From positions 5,642,001 through 5,706,000 of the forward strand of contig OW051471.1 of assembly GCA_932521025.1 (NCBI GenBank): a DNA stretch of 64,000 nt, given 5' to 3'. The first letter of the stretch is position 1. The number at the start of each line of letters is the position of its first letter. The notes beneath the pieces are model-generated. The model ran no database searches. It saw only the letters and a list, made by a program, of their open reading frames with translations, and was not told the origin of the DNA. A program made the position numbers and the translations under genes. Of this stretch, positions 1-20,322 are shown piece after piece. This DNA comes from Oscheius onirici. Lineage: Eukaryota; Nematoda; Chromadorea; Rhabditida; Rhabditidae.

Positions 1-352
1 TAGGAAGACAGGAGGCAATGGTCAGTAACTCTTTGTATGTTTTGTGGAAAGACCTTTAGCAAATCATACTGGCCTGATCAATAAGTATTTGAATGCGTCA
101 AGAGAACGGTTCGAAGATCAAGAGGAGGAGAGTATAGAACAACTTGTAGCCAGGTTTTTCAAGTGTCAAGCAATAATTGATATGTTCAGATATCGTCCAA
201 AGTCAGTCGGAATAGAAGATGCCTGTATTTTCCGTCGGAGTTCCTTGCAAGGGACACCCACTCCGTCCAGTCCATTGCCTACAACTCCAAACATGTCTCG
301 GTATCTTCTTCAACTAGATTCTACAGAACAAGTTCAGAAACTCGTTGACTGA
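1..352 (+). CDS. 3' terminal exon of an unrecognised gene (5' end outside window)
   Basis: An open frame runs from a probable splice acceptor (CCTTTAG at about 53-59) to a TGA at 350-352. The upstream frame is closed by TAA at 26-28, inside what looks like an intron starting GTCAGT near 20. The visible 97 or so residues begin NHTGLINKYLNASRERFED, a charged, probably helical stretch. They continue through MFRYRPKSVGIEDACIF into a Pro/Thr-rich linker (GTPTPSSPLPTTP) and end EQVQKLVD. The look is of a cytoplasmic protein C-terminus with a short helix followed by a disordered tail. I do not recognise the family and assign no function. No clear AATAAA was found in the next 500 nt. Confidence 0.5.
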
Positions 353-1323
353 AACTCGTTTAAGCGCTTCCGATGTGCGGATAAGATGGCAGCTTTCGAC
401 GACAGAGACCGGTGGGTTTTCATGAGCGTGCAAACAGCAAAGCTCTCGAACTGAGCTGCCATCACACACTCCCAATAGATCCTCCTCCGGGTACTATTCC
501 GACATTTGTCTTTGTTTGTTCAATCAGCTTGTTTGATCGAAGGATCATTGTTATTTGGTAGGAGCAATTTGAAAACTTGTGACCCCCGTCTAAGGCTGCT
601 CCCGTGCAGTGATGTGTTTTGGCGGATCTCTCTCAAAGCGTCAGGTGTCTCTGTCCTGGCTGACCGCCCACATCCCCAAGACTACCACTCTCCAGCACTT
701 TTCTTTTGAAAATCTTCAGACAACCAGAGTTCTCCATCCCAAAATAACTCTGTTCCAGTGCGATCCAGACTATGTTTCCAATCTGAACAAACCTAGTTCT
801 ATTACAATCTTGATACAAAGATTCAAAACTTTTTAAATTTTGTAAAGGGTAGTTATTCGGAAGAAAATATAATTAAATATATTCTTCCCGTCCATTGCTC
901 TCTCTACCAAATACAAGCAACTGTTGAAAAACCTGGATGACACATGAAAAAGAAAGACTTGCACGGTCCAAAGAATAACCCTCGAATGCCATGTACTCAC
1001 AAGCAAAAATATCTGCTGAAAGTGGTAAATTTTCGAGTTGCCGCAAATTGCGCAAGTGCTTTATGTGTAACATACGAACCACACGAGCAATCGTGTCTCC
1101 AATCAATTCTCCCTCTTTCCGATGTTCAGCCTTTCAAAAGAAAGGACAGTCATTTTGAAAGTACAAACTTGATCGTTTCCCCGATTGTGTCTTTATTCCG
1201 AGTTAGCTGGGCCGCCTCCTCCCCCGTTCCTAGGAGGTTCTGAGTCAGAACAGAAGAACAGCTGTTCCTCTCTGCAGTTCTGATCGATATCCAAACAATT
1301 TCCCAATTTCAGGCAGCGGTCGG
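353..1323. other. intergenic region upstream of unc-82
   Basis: No coding exon could be supported here. Several short overlapping frames exist on both strands but lack splice sites, family motifs or continuity. The last bases (1296-1312) read as a pyrimidine-rich TTTCAG acceptor, 11 nt before the unc-82 start codon. The distal part therefore probably holds the promoter and an outron. Confidence 0.4.
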
Positions 1324-9236
<7,913 letters not shown>

Positions 9237-10287
9237 TCAAAACGATGTCTTCGACACGAGTAATTTGCTATGTGTTCCCGGATCAATTCATGCCTTCTTA
9301 TAGATTTTTGTCTTACATGCCTTTGTCATTGTTCCAAAGCGAGCAATAAAGAATCTTATCTGTTATTATGTCCGCTGTCTGAAGCAAAAGGGTAAGGTTT
9401 ATCTTCTAAATAAGGAAAAAAACGCAAATAGTTTGCAAGTTCAGTTGAAAAGGCAAGAAAATTTGAATTACCGGAAATACAACGGTATTTTAGAGAGCGC
9501 GCGGAATTTTTATTCACCGAAAATCCCCCGATCATTTTTTTCCTTCCATTTTTTACTTTTCTCGTTTTCTTTCCGACAAAAAGAGCGATAAGAAACAGTG
9601 GAAGCTATCTTGTGGGACGAGTAGCGTGCGCCTGTTCTTACGTCATTCCGCCAGCCAGCGGGTTGAGCCATATCTCAACCCAAAATCGATTGTGAACAAG
9701 GGGGCTTCCCTTTGTAACTTATAAAAATTCGCACGTTTCACTTGTTTTCCATTTTGGAAAATTCTTTTGGAATTTCACTTGCTTCAAAACCAAACAAGCT
9801 GTTCTTTACATAGCTGTTCTCGTTGTAATCTTACGTTTTCACTTTTAGTATAAAGCGCGCAATTTATTCTGATATCATTTTCGGCTTTCCTATATAAAAA
9901 GAAAATGTAAACAGTAAAACCTGTTCAGGGATTCCCCGTCCAGTGTGTATTGTTAACTACGTCAATACGTACCGCCCGTGAACTCTTCGACTTCCTCCGG
10001 ATCTTTCTCATTCTCGAACAGCTCTTTCGTCCTTCCTCTCTACTTTTATGTGCTTAAGGCGCTTAAGGCGTTTTTCGTGTAAATCATCGCCAAGAAAAAT
10101 TACAGAAACTTCACAAATTTGCCGTTTTTAATATGACAGATTCATATTTTTACATCGTGAAAAAAGTTTATGCCAAATTTCAGTAGGTAGGCCCTACATG
10201 ACTTTTACCGCTTCTGTTTATACTCTCGATTCTTGATTTCGCAATGATTTTTTAATGTATTTTAGAACGGGCCTTGGGTTCCATAAA
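9237..10287. other. unc-82 3' UTR and promoter region of the OGDH gene
   Basis: The first part is the unc-82 3' UTR, with AATAAA at 9345-9350. The rest has no coding frame. It is AT-rich with a TATA-like CTTATAAAAATTC around 9718 and a short direct repeat (CTTAAGGCG, twice) near 10055. It presumably contains the promoter of the downstream mitochondrial enzyme gene. Confidence 0.4.
9345..9350 (+). terminator. poly(A) signal of unc-82
   Basis: Canonical AATAAA 109 nt after the unc-82 stop codon, on the coding strand. It is the only canonical hexamer in this stretch. Confidence 0.6.
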
Positions 10288-13200
10288 ATGCATCGAGCAT
10301 TTAGTCGCTTAGCGTCACCGAGTAGAGCCTCTTTAGCCGTGCGAAATGCCTCTACGGTGACTAAGAAGACGACTCCGGTAATACAGGTTTTCGTAAAGTT
10401 TGAATATCAAATCAATCGTCTCTAAGGTTCGACGGCAGTCGGGAGCCGCTTCCGTAAAGCATGAAAACTTCATGAATGGATCGTCGTCGGTGTACATCGA
10501 ACAGATGTACGACGCCTGGCAAGAAGATCCGAAATCCGTCCATACCTCTTGGGACGCCTACTTCCGAAATGTAGAAGCCGGAGCTGGACCCGGACAAGCT
10601 TTCCAAGCTGCTCCAGTCGTATCTCTCTTCCCCGGGCTAGTTCCGTTTCAACAATCCGCGGTTTCCGTGCCTAGCAAGTTCGTTTTTACTCTTTTTGAAA
10701 TCGAGCAAAACTCATTTTTTCCTGAGAAGAAAAATGACCCGTTTGCATTTATACTGTAAACTTCCAGTCTGCCACCTTTGGCCGAACGTGTCTCCCGGTA
10801 AGCTATTAGTTGAAAACCCTGTCCTAACAAAATTCGTCCATTCTCTGCTTCTAAAATATAATTCTTCTTTAAATACAATTCGAGTGATCGTAATAGAGTG
10901 TCTTCGAATTTGAAATAACAGCACTATTGATCGCTCTTTCCACTAACGCGTTTTCTTTCAGAGGAACGGCTGATCTGTCCGCTTCTGTGCAGTCCATCGC
11001 TGAACATCTAAAAATTCAGCTCCTCATCCGCAGTTATCAGGTATTTTTCCTATCTAATTGCATTCATATCTTGTTCCTGTTGTAGACCCGTGGACACAAC
11101 ATCGCCGACCTCGATCCTCTCGGAATAAACAGCGCCGATCTCGATGACACCATCCCGCCCGAGCTCGAGCTTTCTTTCTACGGATTTGGCGAACGTGATC
11201 TCGATAGAGAATTTGTCCTTCCTCCCACCACTTTCATCGGAGGTGACCAGAAAGCCCTGACTCTTCGCGACATTGTTAGTAGACTGAAGGTAGCAGATTC
11301 TTTTTTGTTTAAAAAAATGATTTAGAAAATCTATTGCAAGACGACCGGTGTTGAATACATGCATCTCAACAATTTGGAGCAGCAAGACTGGATTCGTCAA
11401 CGTTTCGAAGCTCCCCGGGTGACTGAGCTTTCTCACGACCAGAAGAAGGTTTTTCTTTTGTAAAATCATCGTAACACGAACCAGTTCAGGTTCTTTTCAA
11501 GCGACTCATTCGTTCCACAAAATTCGAAGAGTTCTTGGCGAAGAAATGGCCGAGTGAGAAGCGTTTTGGACTGGAAGGTTGCGAGGTTCTAATCCCAGCA
11601 ATCAAGCAAGTCATCGATACTTCCTCCGCTCTTGGAGTCGATTCTGTTGTCATCGGAATGCCACATCGTGGACGTCTAAATGTATGTTTCCAACTTCGCT
11701 TTTTTTAAAGAACTTTCTAGGTTCTTGCTAATGTCTGCCGACAGCCATTGTCTACGATCCTTTCTCAATTCTCGACTCTCGAGCCTGCTGACGAAGGATC
11801 TGGAGACGTCAAATATCATTTGGGAGTTTGCATTGAGCGTCTGAACCGTCAGTCTCAACGCAAAGTAAAGATTGCCGTCGTCGCCAATCCTTCTCATTTA
11901 GAAGCTGTTGATCCCATCGTGCAAGGAAAGGTAAGTAGTACTTCGAGAGGCTAAACTACGTGAAAATAAGTGCAAAAGCTAAAATTCTTTAAAACGCCCG
12001 TGACGTGAATTTGCGTACGCGACCTTTCCAAATACTACCAAATTTTTATTACAGGTTCGTGCTGAAGCCTTCTATGCTGGTGATTACAAATGTGACCGTA
12101 CCATGCCCATCCTTCTCCACGGAGACGCTGCCTTCTCAGGACAGGGAGTAGTCATGGAGACTTTCAACTTGGGAGATTTGCCCAGCTATACTACCGCCGG
12201 AACAATACATATTGTCTGCAATAACCAAATTGGTTTCACCACTGATCCCAGAAGCAGCAGATCGTCTCCATACTGTACGGATGTCGGTCGTGTCGTTGGA
12301 TGTCCTATCTTCCACGTCAATGTCGACGATCCAGAGGCTGTAATGCACGTGTGCAACGTCGCTTCCGATTGGAGAAAGACCTTCAAAAAAGACGTCATTA
12401 TTGATCTGGTCTGCTATCGTCGTCATGGACACAACGAATTGGACGAACCCATGTTCACTCAGCCATTGATGTATCAGAAAATCAAACAGACGAAAACGGC
12501 TCTGGAGAAATATCAGGAGAAGATTGTCAGTGACGGTGTCGCCAATGATCAATATGTCAAGGTTTTCATTGTTTTCAGTATCTTTTTTGACTAGTATTTT
12601 CAGGACGAACTGACCAAATACGGAGCCATTCTAGACGAAGCCTATGAAAATGCGCAGAAGGTCACCTTCGTCAGAAACCGCGACTGGCTTGATTCCCCTT
12701 GGGATGACTTCTTCAAGAAGAGAGATCCCCTGAAAATCCCATCTACTGGAATTGATCAAAACGAGATTAATGCTATTATTGACAAATTCAGGTATTATCA
12801 CTTCATTACGGAAACTAATTCATTCTCAGCTCTGTTCCCGAAGGATTCAATCTGCACAGAGGATTGGAAAGAACTCTGAAAGGTCGCAAACAGATGGTTG
12901 CTGACAACTCGGTCGATTGGTCTATTGGAGAAGCTCTGGCCTTCGGTTCGCTGCTGAAAGAAGGAACTCACGTTCGTCTCTCCGGACAAGACGTTGAGCG
13001 TGGAACTTTCTCGCATAGACACCATGTGCTTCACGACCAAAAGATCGACCAGAAAATTTACAATCCTCTCAATGATCTGGCCGAAGGACAAGCAGAGTAC
13101 ACTGTATGCAACTCATCCCTCTCTGAATATGCTGTTCTTGGATTCGAACTTGGTTAGCTCCCTTAGATTTTTTAGTTGACAAGTTGATTTCTAGGATATT

Positions 13201-14211
13201 CAATGGTCGACCCCAATTCTTTGGTCATCTGGGAGGCTCAGTTCGGAGACTTTGCAAACACGGCCCAATGTATTATCGATCAGTTCATCTCTTCGGGACA
13301 ATCCAAGTGGATTCGTCAATCTGGCCTTGTGATGCTTCTCCCTCACGGATACGAAGGAATGGGCCCCGAACACTCGTCTGCTCGTCCCGAACGATTCCTT
13401 CAAATGTGCAACGAAGACGACGAAATCGATCTTAACGTTTGTTTCCCTCTATAAGGTTTGATAATTCATTTCTAGAAGACTGCCTTCGGACCTACATTCG
13501 AGGCGCAACAGCTTCACGACACCAATTGGATTGTTGCCAACTGTACTACTCCAGCCAATATCTACCATCTCCTCCGTCGTCAGTCTACAATGCCTTTCCG
13601 CAAGCCGGCGGTCGTGATGTCACCAAAATCTCTCTTGCGTCACCCTCAGGCTCGTTCTCCTATTGAGGACTTCCTTCCTGGAACCCATTTCAAGAGAATT
13701 ATTCCCGACAGCAGCATAGAAAACTCTTCCAATGTCCAGCGTCTCATCTTCTGCACTGGAAAGGTCTACTACGATCTTGTAGCTGCTCGCAAATATATCA
13801 AGAAAGAGGATAAGGTCGCGATTGTGAGAGTCGAGCAAATCTCGCCATTCCCGTACGACTTGATCCAGGAGGAATGCAGGAAATACCCAGGAGCTGAACT
13901 CTTCTGGGCTCAAGAAGTTGCCCGTTTATTTTTCTTTTTTTTATGAGGTTTTCAGGAGCACAAAAACATGGGTGCTTGGTGCTTTGTACAGCCCAGGATT
14001 AACAGCCTTTTATCGCCCGATGGCAGAGGAGTTAAATATGCCGGTCGCCAACCATCTTCCTCCCCAGCTACTGGTAACAAGTACACCCACATGCAGGTTT
14101 GTTTCTTAATTTTTGTTCTCTAGCAGACTTTGTTATTTTCAGGAGCAGAAAGAAATGATGGGCAAATGTTTTGATGCCCCAAAATCCGACTTTGCCGGCT
14201 TCAAGGTCTAA
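10288..14211 (+). CDS. ogdh-1: 2-oxoglutarate dehydrogenase E1 component, mitochondrial
   Basis: E1 subunit of the 2-oxoglutarate dehydrogenase complex: the thiamine-diphosphate-dependent decarboxylation of 2-oxoglutarate in the TCA cycle, in the mitochondrial matrix. About a dozen exons encode roughly 1,000 residues, the usual size. The N-terminus [19 protein letters not shown] is a basic, hydroxylated mitochondrial presequence. Next come the E1 N-terminal signature ([20 protein letters not shown]), the Q-(x)[17 protein letters not shown] segment at about 11090, and [15 protein letters not shown] split by an intron near 11682. Then come the cofactor region [16 protein letters not shown] (about 12115), the [11 protein letters not shown] motif (12418-12450) and RHHVLHDQ near 13020. 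The C-terminal transketolase part follows to TAA at 14209-14211. Exon 1 (10288-10377) and exon 2 (10427-10677) have clean GT-AG junctions. The stop lies only 163 nt from the convergent calpain stop. Confidence 0.93.
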
Positions 14212-14374
14212 ATATCGGTTACCCAACCCGGTTTGTCTCCCAGCCTACTTGATTTTCCCTTATCACTATCTTTTCTGCTTTAATATGTAGCCCGATTCGT
14301 AGTGTTTTCGTTTATTGTGACCACATTTAATTGTTTACCCTAGGTCCAGAAATGAAAATAGACTTTTATCGTGT

Positions 14375-17122
14375 TCATCTCAAACGGGCAGTTTGAAGTT
14401 CTCCATTGGCATAGATTCTCAGAAGGAATTCCCCATTACATCCCGGCTCGAAAGTACAGGGAACGATTACCTGAATTAAGATTAAATTTTAGATTTCATC
14501 CCGAGCTTACATAGGACCCCGGAAGAACACGGAATCGAGCAGTTACCTAAATATCTTGGCGAGGAAGTAGAAACCCTTACTTCTCTCGAGTTTATGAAGA
14601 CCTTGTTCTTGGCGACGGGTTTCCTTCCATGGAAGAAATCTCTCGGTAGCGGGCCATTGGCCGCATAAGGATCAACCTCGTAAACGGCGAATCCAATGGG
14701 CAAACTGTCTTTTCCTTGAGTTCTCAGCTCTCTTCTATATTTTTGAAGAACCGCCACAATCACGGTGCACTTTCCGTCGTGTTCGAGGCTTTTCTCAGTG
14801 ACGGTGAACATAGACCCGAATTGCGGATTGTTTGGATAAGTTTCGGGCGAATTTGCACATCCGCCGGCGGTGTTACGAGAATTTGACCATTCTCCGTCTT
14901 GCTGAGTCTCATTCCAATGGCCTTGAAGAGGAGCTGACTCGGTCACGCCGGTCATTTGCAGTATCTGCTTCTTTTTTAAATCATTTCGAGCAACCAACCT
15001 CATTCATAGCATCAGCAGACATATTGCAGATCTCAAGTTCTTGGAAATTGGCGAAGAAATCGTCAAAGGACATCCTGAACGAGAGATTGAAAAGGAACTA
15101 GAGAGAAACTTGCCAGAACTCGCCGTCTTTGCTGAAATTGACTCCGAGTTTTTGTTTTTCCTCCTCTGAAATCCAATTCCATTCATTCGAAGAATCGCTC
15201 CATGAGCCTGATTGTAAGTTCTACTTCTTTTCAGAAACTACAAACCATTCCACTCTTTCGAGTTCCCCCAAGGATTCCTCACTCGAACCAAAGGGATATC
15301 TTGTCCTCTAACATTGACAGAATGCAGTGCAGTTATACTGTATGCATGTCCACGAACGAGGCCTTTTTCTAATGGAGCCTCTTTCTGTGCAGGATCAGCC
15401 TGTACTCTAGCTAAGGAATGGAAGCATAGAATGAGTTACATCGATAGAACATCCGAAGAGAGACCCCATCTGCATTCCGCGTATCATCAAGGCCAAAATG
15501 GCTGCTTTGTCCGCTTTTCGCAAGTCGAACGACTCTGTCAGTCCTCCTGTAAACGAACCAGCTCTTAGATCCAAAAACCAAAAACCTGTGAAATCTTCCA
15601 AGGCCTCAGCCGTCGTTCCTCCCTCCAAGTTTTCATAGGAGCCATACAGTTTCGCGTAAGCCTAAACTCTTCTTCAATTATTCTGAAAGAAAACCTTGCC
15701 TTTTCGAGAAGAGCTGACCAAAATTCTGAGCCATCATGACTGTGCATGTAGATAAGCCGACCATTGGAGCAGCAGGGCAACTTGTCGTCGATCACGACGT
15801 CTATATATTTCCCGTATCTAAAAACCAAAATTGAACTAGCAGGTGACAGAGACTGACCTCCAAAACTGAAAGTGGAAAATGCCGGCATAGTTTTCCGTAA
15901 AGCTTTGATCTGGGACGACCACTCTATAAAACAGCTCTGAAACACTCTGAATGGGCTTTCTCAATGGAACCTGACCATCACGAAGAGTTAGATTCGCTAC
16001 GGCTGCGAGAAGCCAGCAGTCTCCCAAGGCTCCCTGCTTCACAGCAAAACGAGACTGTTGTCCTACGATTAGCTGGGGATCCGAAACAATTTCCTGGAAA
16101 CTACTTCTAAAACTGAATAAAGTATTATTCACCCCGGGTCTTAGCCATTGTACCCGTTGGTCGGGTGGTGTCTTATAATAAAGACTCTGATCGGAAGCCG
16201 GAAACTCTGGGTCTTCAAACAATCGGCGTTCTCTGAGACATTTGTCTCTTTCCTCGTGAAAGTTGAGTCCGAAACGAGCGCCAGTTGGAACAGGTGGGAC
16301 AAACGGATGGATCTAAAAGAATCAGTGCTAAGAAAAAGTTTCACTGACATCTCGATGGAATTTGCCGGTGATGATATTCTCCAAGATCATCTTTCCGATA
16401 CTTCCGAGAATATTTTGTTTTCCACCCATGTTGAAGATTAGATTTCCGGCTATCGCTCCGAGAATGGCTCCCGTGCTGGCATCTACACCGACAAATCGAT
16501 GTGCTGCCTCACTGATCACCTTCTCGACCATCCCTTCCATTCCACCAGACGTAAAGATATTGGAAAGACCTAATACAATCTGTAAGAAGTCGACCAAAAA
16601 GACACAACCTCCAGACTGGCCTCCAGCCAATTGACCAAGATTGCTGATCAGACCACTGAAACCACCTTCAAATCCGTCAAAGACTCCTTTCGCCGTGGCT
16701 GTTTCACAGGGACCATCGCCCCCTTCAGCACTGTTACTGTATCCACAGGCTACAACTTCCTCTCCTTCTTTCCATTCCTCATCTTCGTCCTCTTTGAACT
16801 CCTCGTGAAGCTCTTCTCTCTCCTCTTTATATTTGTCTGAACAACACCCCTACTCTTTAAATAATCTTCAGACCATTATATTCTACATCATCCTCCTCCA
16901 CCTCTTGTTCATCTTGATATTCTGGTTCATCAACTGAATTGTATTTATGTTTCCCTTCAAAAATTTACCTTCCTCCTCCTGCTCATACTGCTCTTCTTCT
17001 TGATCGTAACCACCTTCATATTCCCCTTGATACTCTTGATCACCTGTCTGCTCCTCATATCCCCCATAGTCATCGCCTCCTCCGTCTTCATAATCTCCGT
17101 AATTTTGCTCATCGTCCGACAT
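14375..17122 (-). CDS. clp-1: atypical calpain cysteine protease (CLP-1 type)
   Basis: Calcium-regulated cytosolic cysteine protease of the invertebrate CLP-1 type. The N-terminus (17122 downward) is a very acidic Tyr/Gly/Glu-rich region starting MSDDEQNYGDYEDGGGDDYG. It is followed by a Gly-rich hydrophobic segment (GAILGAIAGNLIFNMGGKQN) typical of nematode CLP-1 in place of a vertebrate prodomain. The protease core carries KQGALGDCWLLAA (catalytic Cys, about 16040), GLVRGHAYSITAL (His, about 15350) and VRVRNPWGN (Asn, about 15275), so the triad is intact. A C2-like domain follows (14490-15000), ending FLLRIYANGELQTARLR, with TGA at 14375-14377. There is no penta-EF-hand domain, as expected for this subclass. 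About ten exons are split by short introns. The start lies 332 nt from the divergent DRAM-like gene. Confidence 0.88.
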
Positions 17123-17454
17123 CGCAAATCTTCAAAGCCAGTAGAGCTGAAAAAGAAAGCAATCTCGATAGAAATGTAAAAGACGTGTCCTAGACATGAG
17201 AACGCCGCGTTTTAATAAAAATGGAAGATGATTTGGAAAGCAGCAACTGTTGAGAAGGCGATGTTTCAACAATCGTTTGCATATGTGAGACCCGTTGACC
17301 AACACCCAGTTAGCGTATCGATTTTCCTCCGAAAGGGGTCAAACAAAAGGTGAGACACGAGAGAACTCACCTGTACATCGGAAGTTGAAAAAAGACGAGA
17401 TTCTTCAAAGACACAATACGGCAATAGATAATCACTGAGTATTTCCTCAAAGAG
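17123..17454. promoter_or_regulatory. shared divergent promoter region, calpain / DRAM-like gene
   Basis: Only 332 nt separate the start codons of the calpain (minus) and the DRAM-like gene (plus). No coding frame is credible in between. The 5' UTRs and both promoters must therefore fit here, unless an upstream exon or outron is missed. No specific factor site was recognised. Confidence 0.35.
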
Positions 17455-18631
17455 ATGCGTACTATCTCCCTCCTTTGGTATCTACTCTTCGCCTTATCAG
17501 TCTTCTGCTTTCCCACATTCTCTCTGCTCAAAATGGTGGTTAAAAGAGTCTGGCTCATACCAATTTCAGCATCTCTTTGTGGCTTTGCTGTCATAATTAC
17601 CAGGTTCTCCATCCAATATTCTTCTCATTAACGATTTCAGTTATTCAGTGGGAGTTTCGTTGGGTCACTTTCCAAAAGTCCTTCCGTTCATCAGGCGAGT
17701 CGTTTTATTCATCTTACGTTTAGTTATAGCGAAACCGCTAATGTACCGCCTGAAGGCTGTTTAGCCTCGCAGCTCTTGAACACAACTGCGTTTTTCAGTA
17801 AGTTTCAATCAGACCAGAACACTTCTTTTTAATTCTCTTAACATGTTACTTCCGACATCGTCAAACAATTGAATACTACGGTATGGGAGTTTGTCCCATT
17901 TTAAAGTAAGGTTTAGGGCACAGACTTCAATGGGAAGACAGCAAGTACGATAAGTTTAGGTATGAAACTAACTGAACGGTTTCAGCTGGAGGAAATTATC
18001 TTTGTTTTTCATGTGGACAGGAGTCGCCACTGCTATTGGACTCACCTTTGTCGCCTGTTTTCCAGTAAACAGTTCCTCTACTTTTAATATCTCGAACATC
18101 AGGACAGTGAGGTTCATCTGGTACACCAGTTGGCAACGACTTTCACCTTTTCAACTGGCCTGATTTACATCTGGGGCCAAGTCCTTATTGGATTCTGTAT
18201 GATTCCTAGAATGGCGTCCACTCTGGTCAATGTCAGTCGCCTCATTCTCTCTATAGTAGCAACTATTTCTATCTTTATTTGTGAGTTTATCAGTCTGACT
18301 TCGAAACAGGATTCACAGACAAAATCACTACAACATTTAGACCATTCAGTTCTACATCCTCACTGGTATTCCAGCTTATTTCTTTTGAAGAATTTGTAGT
18401 TCAGACAGGATCAAACAGAATAGTAGCAGCTGGTTCTGAATGGATTGGTGTGATAGCCGTCATCTTAATTTTCTTGTCTTTTGCCTCGGAACTTCGACAT
18501 GCTTATGCTCATGTACCTAGAGTCGTATTTAGACACACTGACGGTATCCTCACTGTATTTTGATCTGAACGTTAGTTGAAGAGAGAACAATCGACGTGCC
18601 ATCGACCAGTGGTGTACAGACCGACTGGTAA
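17455..18631 (+). CDS. DRAM/Frag1/Sfk1-family multi-pass membrane protein
   Basis: A nine-exon gene encoding 305 aa with about six transmembrane helices. The family signature is clear: VWLIPISASLCGFAVIITR, then FISYSETANVPPEGCLASQL, matching the conserved W-P-x-I-S-x-T/G...PPE block of DRAM (damage-regulated autophagy modulator, lysosomal) and Frag1/Sfk1 proteins. The C-terminus (VEERTIDVPSTSG..) is cytoplasmic-looking. My exons are 17455-17603, 17641-17694, 17724-17789, 17813-17880, 17917-17959, 17986-18064, 18103-18280, 18319-18543 and 18576-18631. They total 918 nt, and every junction keeps phase. The introns are extraordinarily short (37, 28-29, 23, 36, 26, 38, 38, 32 nt) and one uses GC-AG (17695-17723). 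The 23-nt intron (17790-17812) is the least certain junction. Which subfamily it belongs to cannot be told by eye. Confidence 0.72.
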
Positions 18632-18713
18632 TCGAGAAGAAATGTGGAGACGAAGAATGATAGAATTGTCTTTATGTAAACGTATTCGGGTCTCATTCAA
18701 GATTTCTATTAGC

Positions 18714-20284
18714 TCACACACTTCGTAGTCGAATCCATCCGACGATACAGTAGATGCAGTAGGTTGCGGCGAGTGTTCCGAGCATTATCAAGAATCTGAA
18801 CTTGTGTATTTTTGAAAGTGAGAACAGATCGATTACATGTACTCGAGCCTGAAGAATTCGTCATCGTCTTTGGTCGGTGGAGGTTGTTCCGTTTTTGTCG
18901 TGCCATTGGTCGTGGTCGATTCTCTTTTTCCTGAAATGGGTGACTGACTGCTCGTATTCCGTTTATCTGCTATCTTCATCTTCTCCATTCCCTTTTTCAC
19001 TAAAACTATCGTCAGATCAGGCTGAAATACAACACATTGATCAGTAAAGTTGCCGAGTGAATTTTCGAGACATTTATACTTTGGACGATCGATTAGTTGG
19101 TCTCTCTTCTCCTTTGTGAAATCCAAATTGCCATTACATTTGCCCTTCTCACAGCCAATGACGACTGCGCGTTTTGGATCTTTGTCTCCCACAAAAACAT
19201 ATTTCGGCTTTTCTGTCGTTGTACTCGACACATTCTCCTCCAGTCTCAAGCTGATTCCTGTCGATGTCAAATTTCGGGAATTGTCAGTTGTGGACGACAA
19301 AAGATCCGTTGTAAAGCCGCTGCCGTCGTCAATTGTCGTATTCCAGAAGATCATCGAAGAGGACGATTGAATAACTTTTTTCGTCTTTTTTCCGGGCTGA
19401 ATTCAGTTTAAAACTTCCAAAATATATGATACAAGGTTGCCAAGCCCTTCCAGGGCTAAAGTAGAAATTCATGACTTCGCTCTGTCACGGAGCCCTAGTG
19501 CTGGTTTTCTTTTCATTCCTCCTTTGTTACCCTCCTCCAGTCACTCTCCATGACCCTCCAAAGAAACTACCGAAATTGTATTTGAACCCGCTCCCTCCCA
19601 AGCCTAATTTCAAAATGTAGGACCTGAACGGATCGCCCGGCCCGTTCCTAGCTTTAGTGAGTCTCAGTCCTACTGTCCCTTCTCTTGCCACGCTGTTCCA
19701 GTCACCCCCTGTCCCTCAAAAGAAACTACCAAAGTCGTTAGAACACTTCGCGCACTTTCTTTTCCTGCCGCGACTTGTTAAAAACTAAGTTGCGCACAAA
19801 GCTCCCCTCCTTATCCTCAATTAGAGCTTCAGACAGACACACACAGAGACCTGGGAGCAATTTAAAATAGATACTTTTCGAGGTTTGGTTGTTTGAAGCT
19901 GAGACATTGATAAATGGAGTCGAACTGATCAGATTGGAAGTTGTATCTATTTCTGTGCTTGTACTCTTGATGGTTGTTGGAGTATTAGTAGTGCTGTCCT
20001 TCTTGAGTGCCTCCCCACTGTGACCATCATCTGTGAAATTGGAGAGTCCCATTCGAATTCCGGCTATCTCACATGGTTCCACGCTAACAAAGTCCACTTC
20101 AATAACACACTGATGAAGTAGTTCTACCTGAACAGAATGAGTAACAACCGACGAGAAAGAAGGAAACCGTCTCAATCAGCTGGAACCGAATGTTTGTTGT
20201 GTTGTGAGGAACGAAGGTAGTCGAATTGTAGCAGCTAAGTGAATAAAGCGACGGCAAGGTGAGCAACAGCAGCTCGTGGTACAT
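18714..20284 (-). CDS. orphan type I membrane protein with Ser/Thr-rich ectodomain
   Basis: Starts at 20284 with a signal peptide (MYHELLLLTLPSLYSLSCYN). Exon 1 (20168-20284) joins in phase 0 through a 40-nt intron to exon 2 (about 19851-20127). That exon encodes VELLHQCVIEVDFVSVEPCE and then a Thr/Ser/Asn-rich, probably glycosylated stretch. The large downstream exon (18837 to about 19395) is again Ser/Thr-rich, with cysteines in GCEKGKCNGN and NFTDQCVVFQPDL. A last exon (18714-18795) adds a transmembrane segment, FLIMLGTLAATYCIYCIVGW, and the short tail IRLRSV before TGA. The junction between about 19396 and 19851 spans a dispersed repeat and is unresolved. I recognise no family. It is probably a cell-surface or vesicular protein; the neighbouring cadherin is on the same strand but the two are not obviously co-transcribed. 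Confidence 0.5.
19431..19850 (+). repeat. dispersed repeat, copy 1
   Basis: A 420-bp segment whose two ends match a second copy at 37463-37738. The left end is ACAAGG....CTTCCAGGGCTAAAG. The right end contains CTCCTTATCCTCAATTA and CTTCAGACA followed by CACACAGAGA. Internally it carries a degenerate duplication of a block ending AAGAAACTACC (about 19555 and 19720). It lies in the probable intron of the orphan membrane-protein gene, and its right edge abuts the donor used in my model. Confidence 0.6.
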
Positions 20285-20322
20285 CTCAGTTTATAAGTCC
20301 AGGGTCCATATTTTTAGAATAC

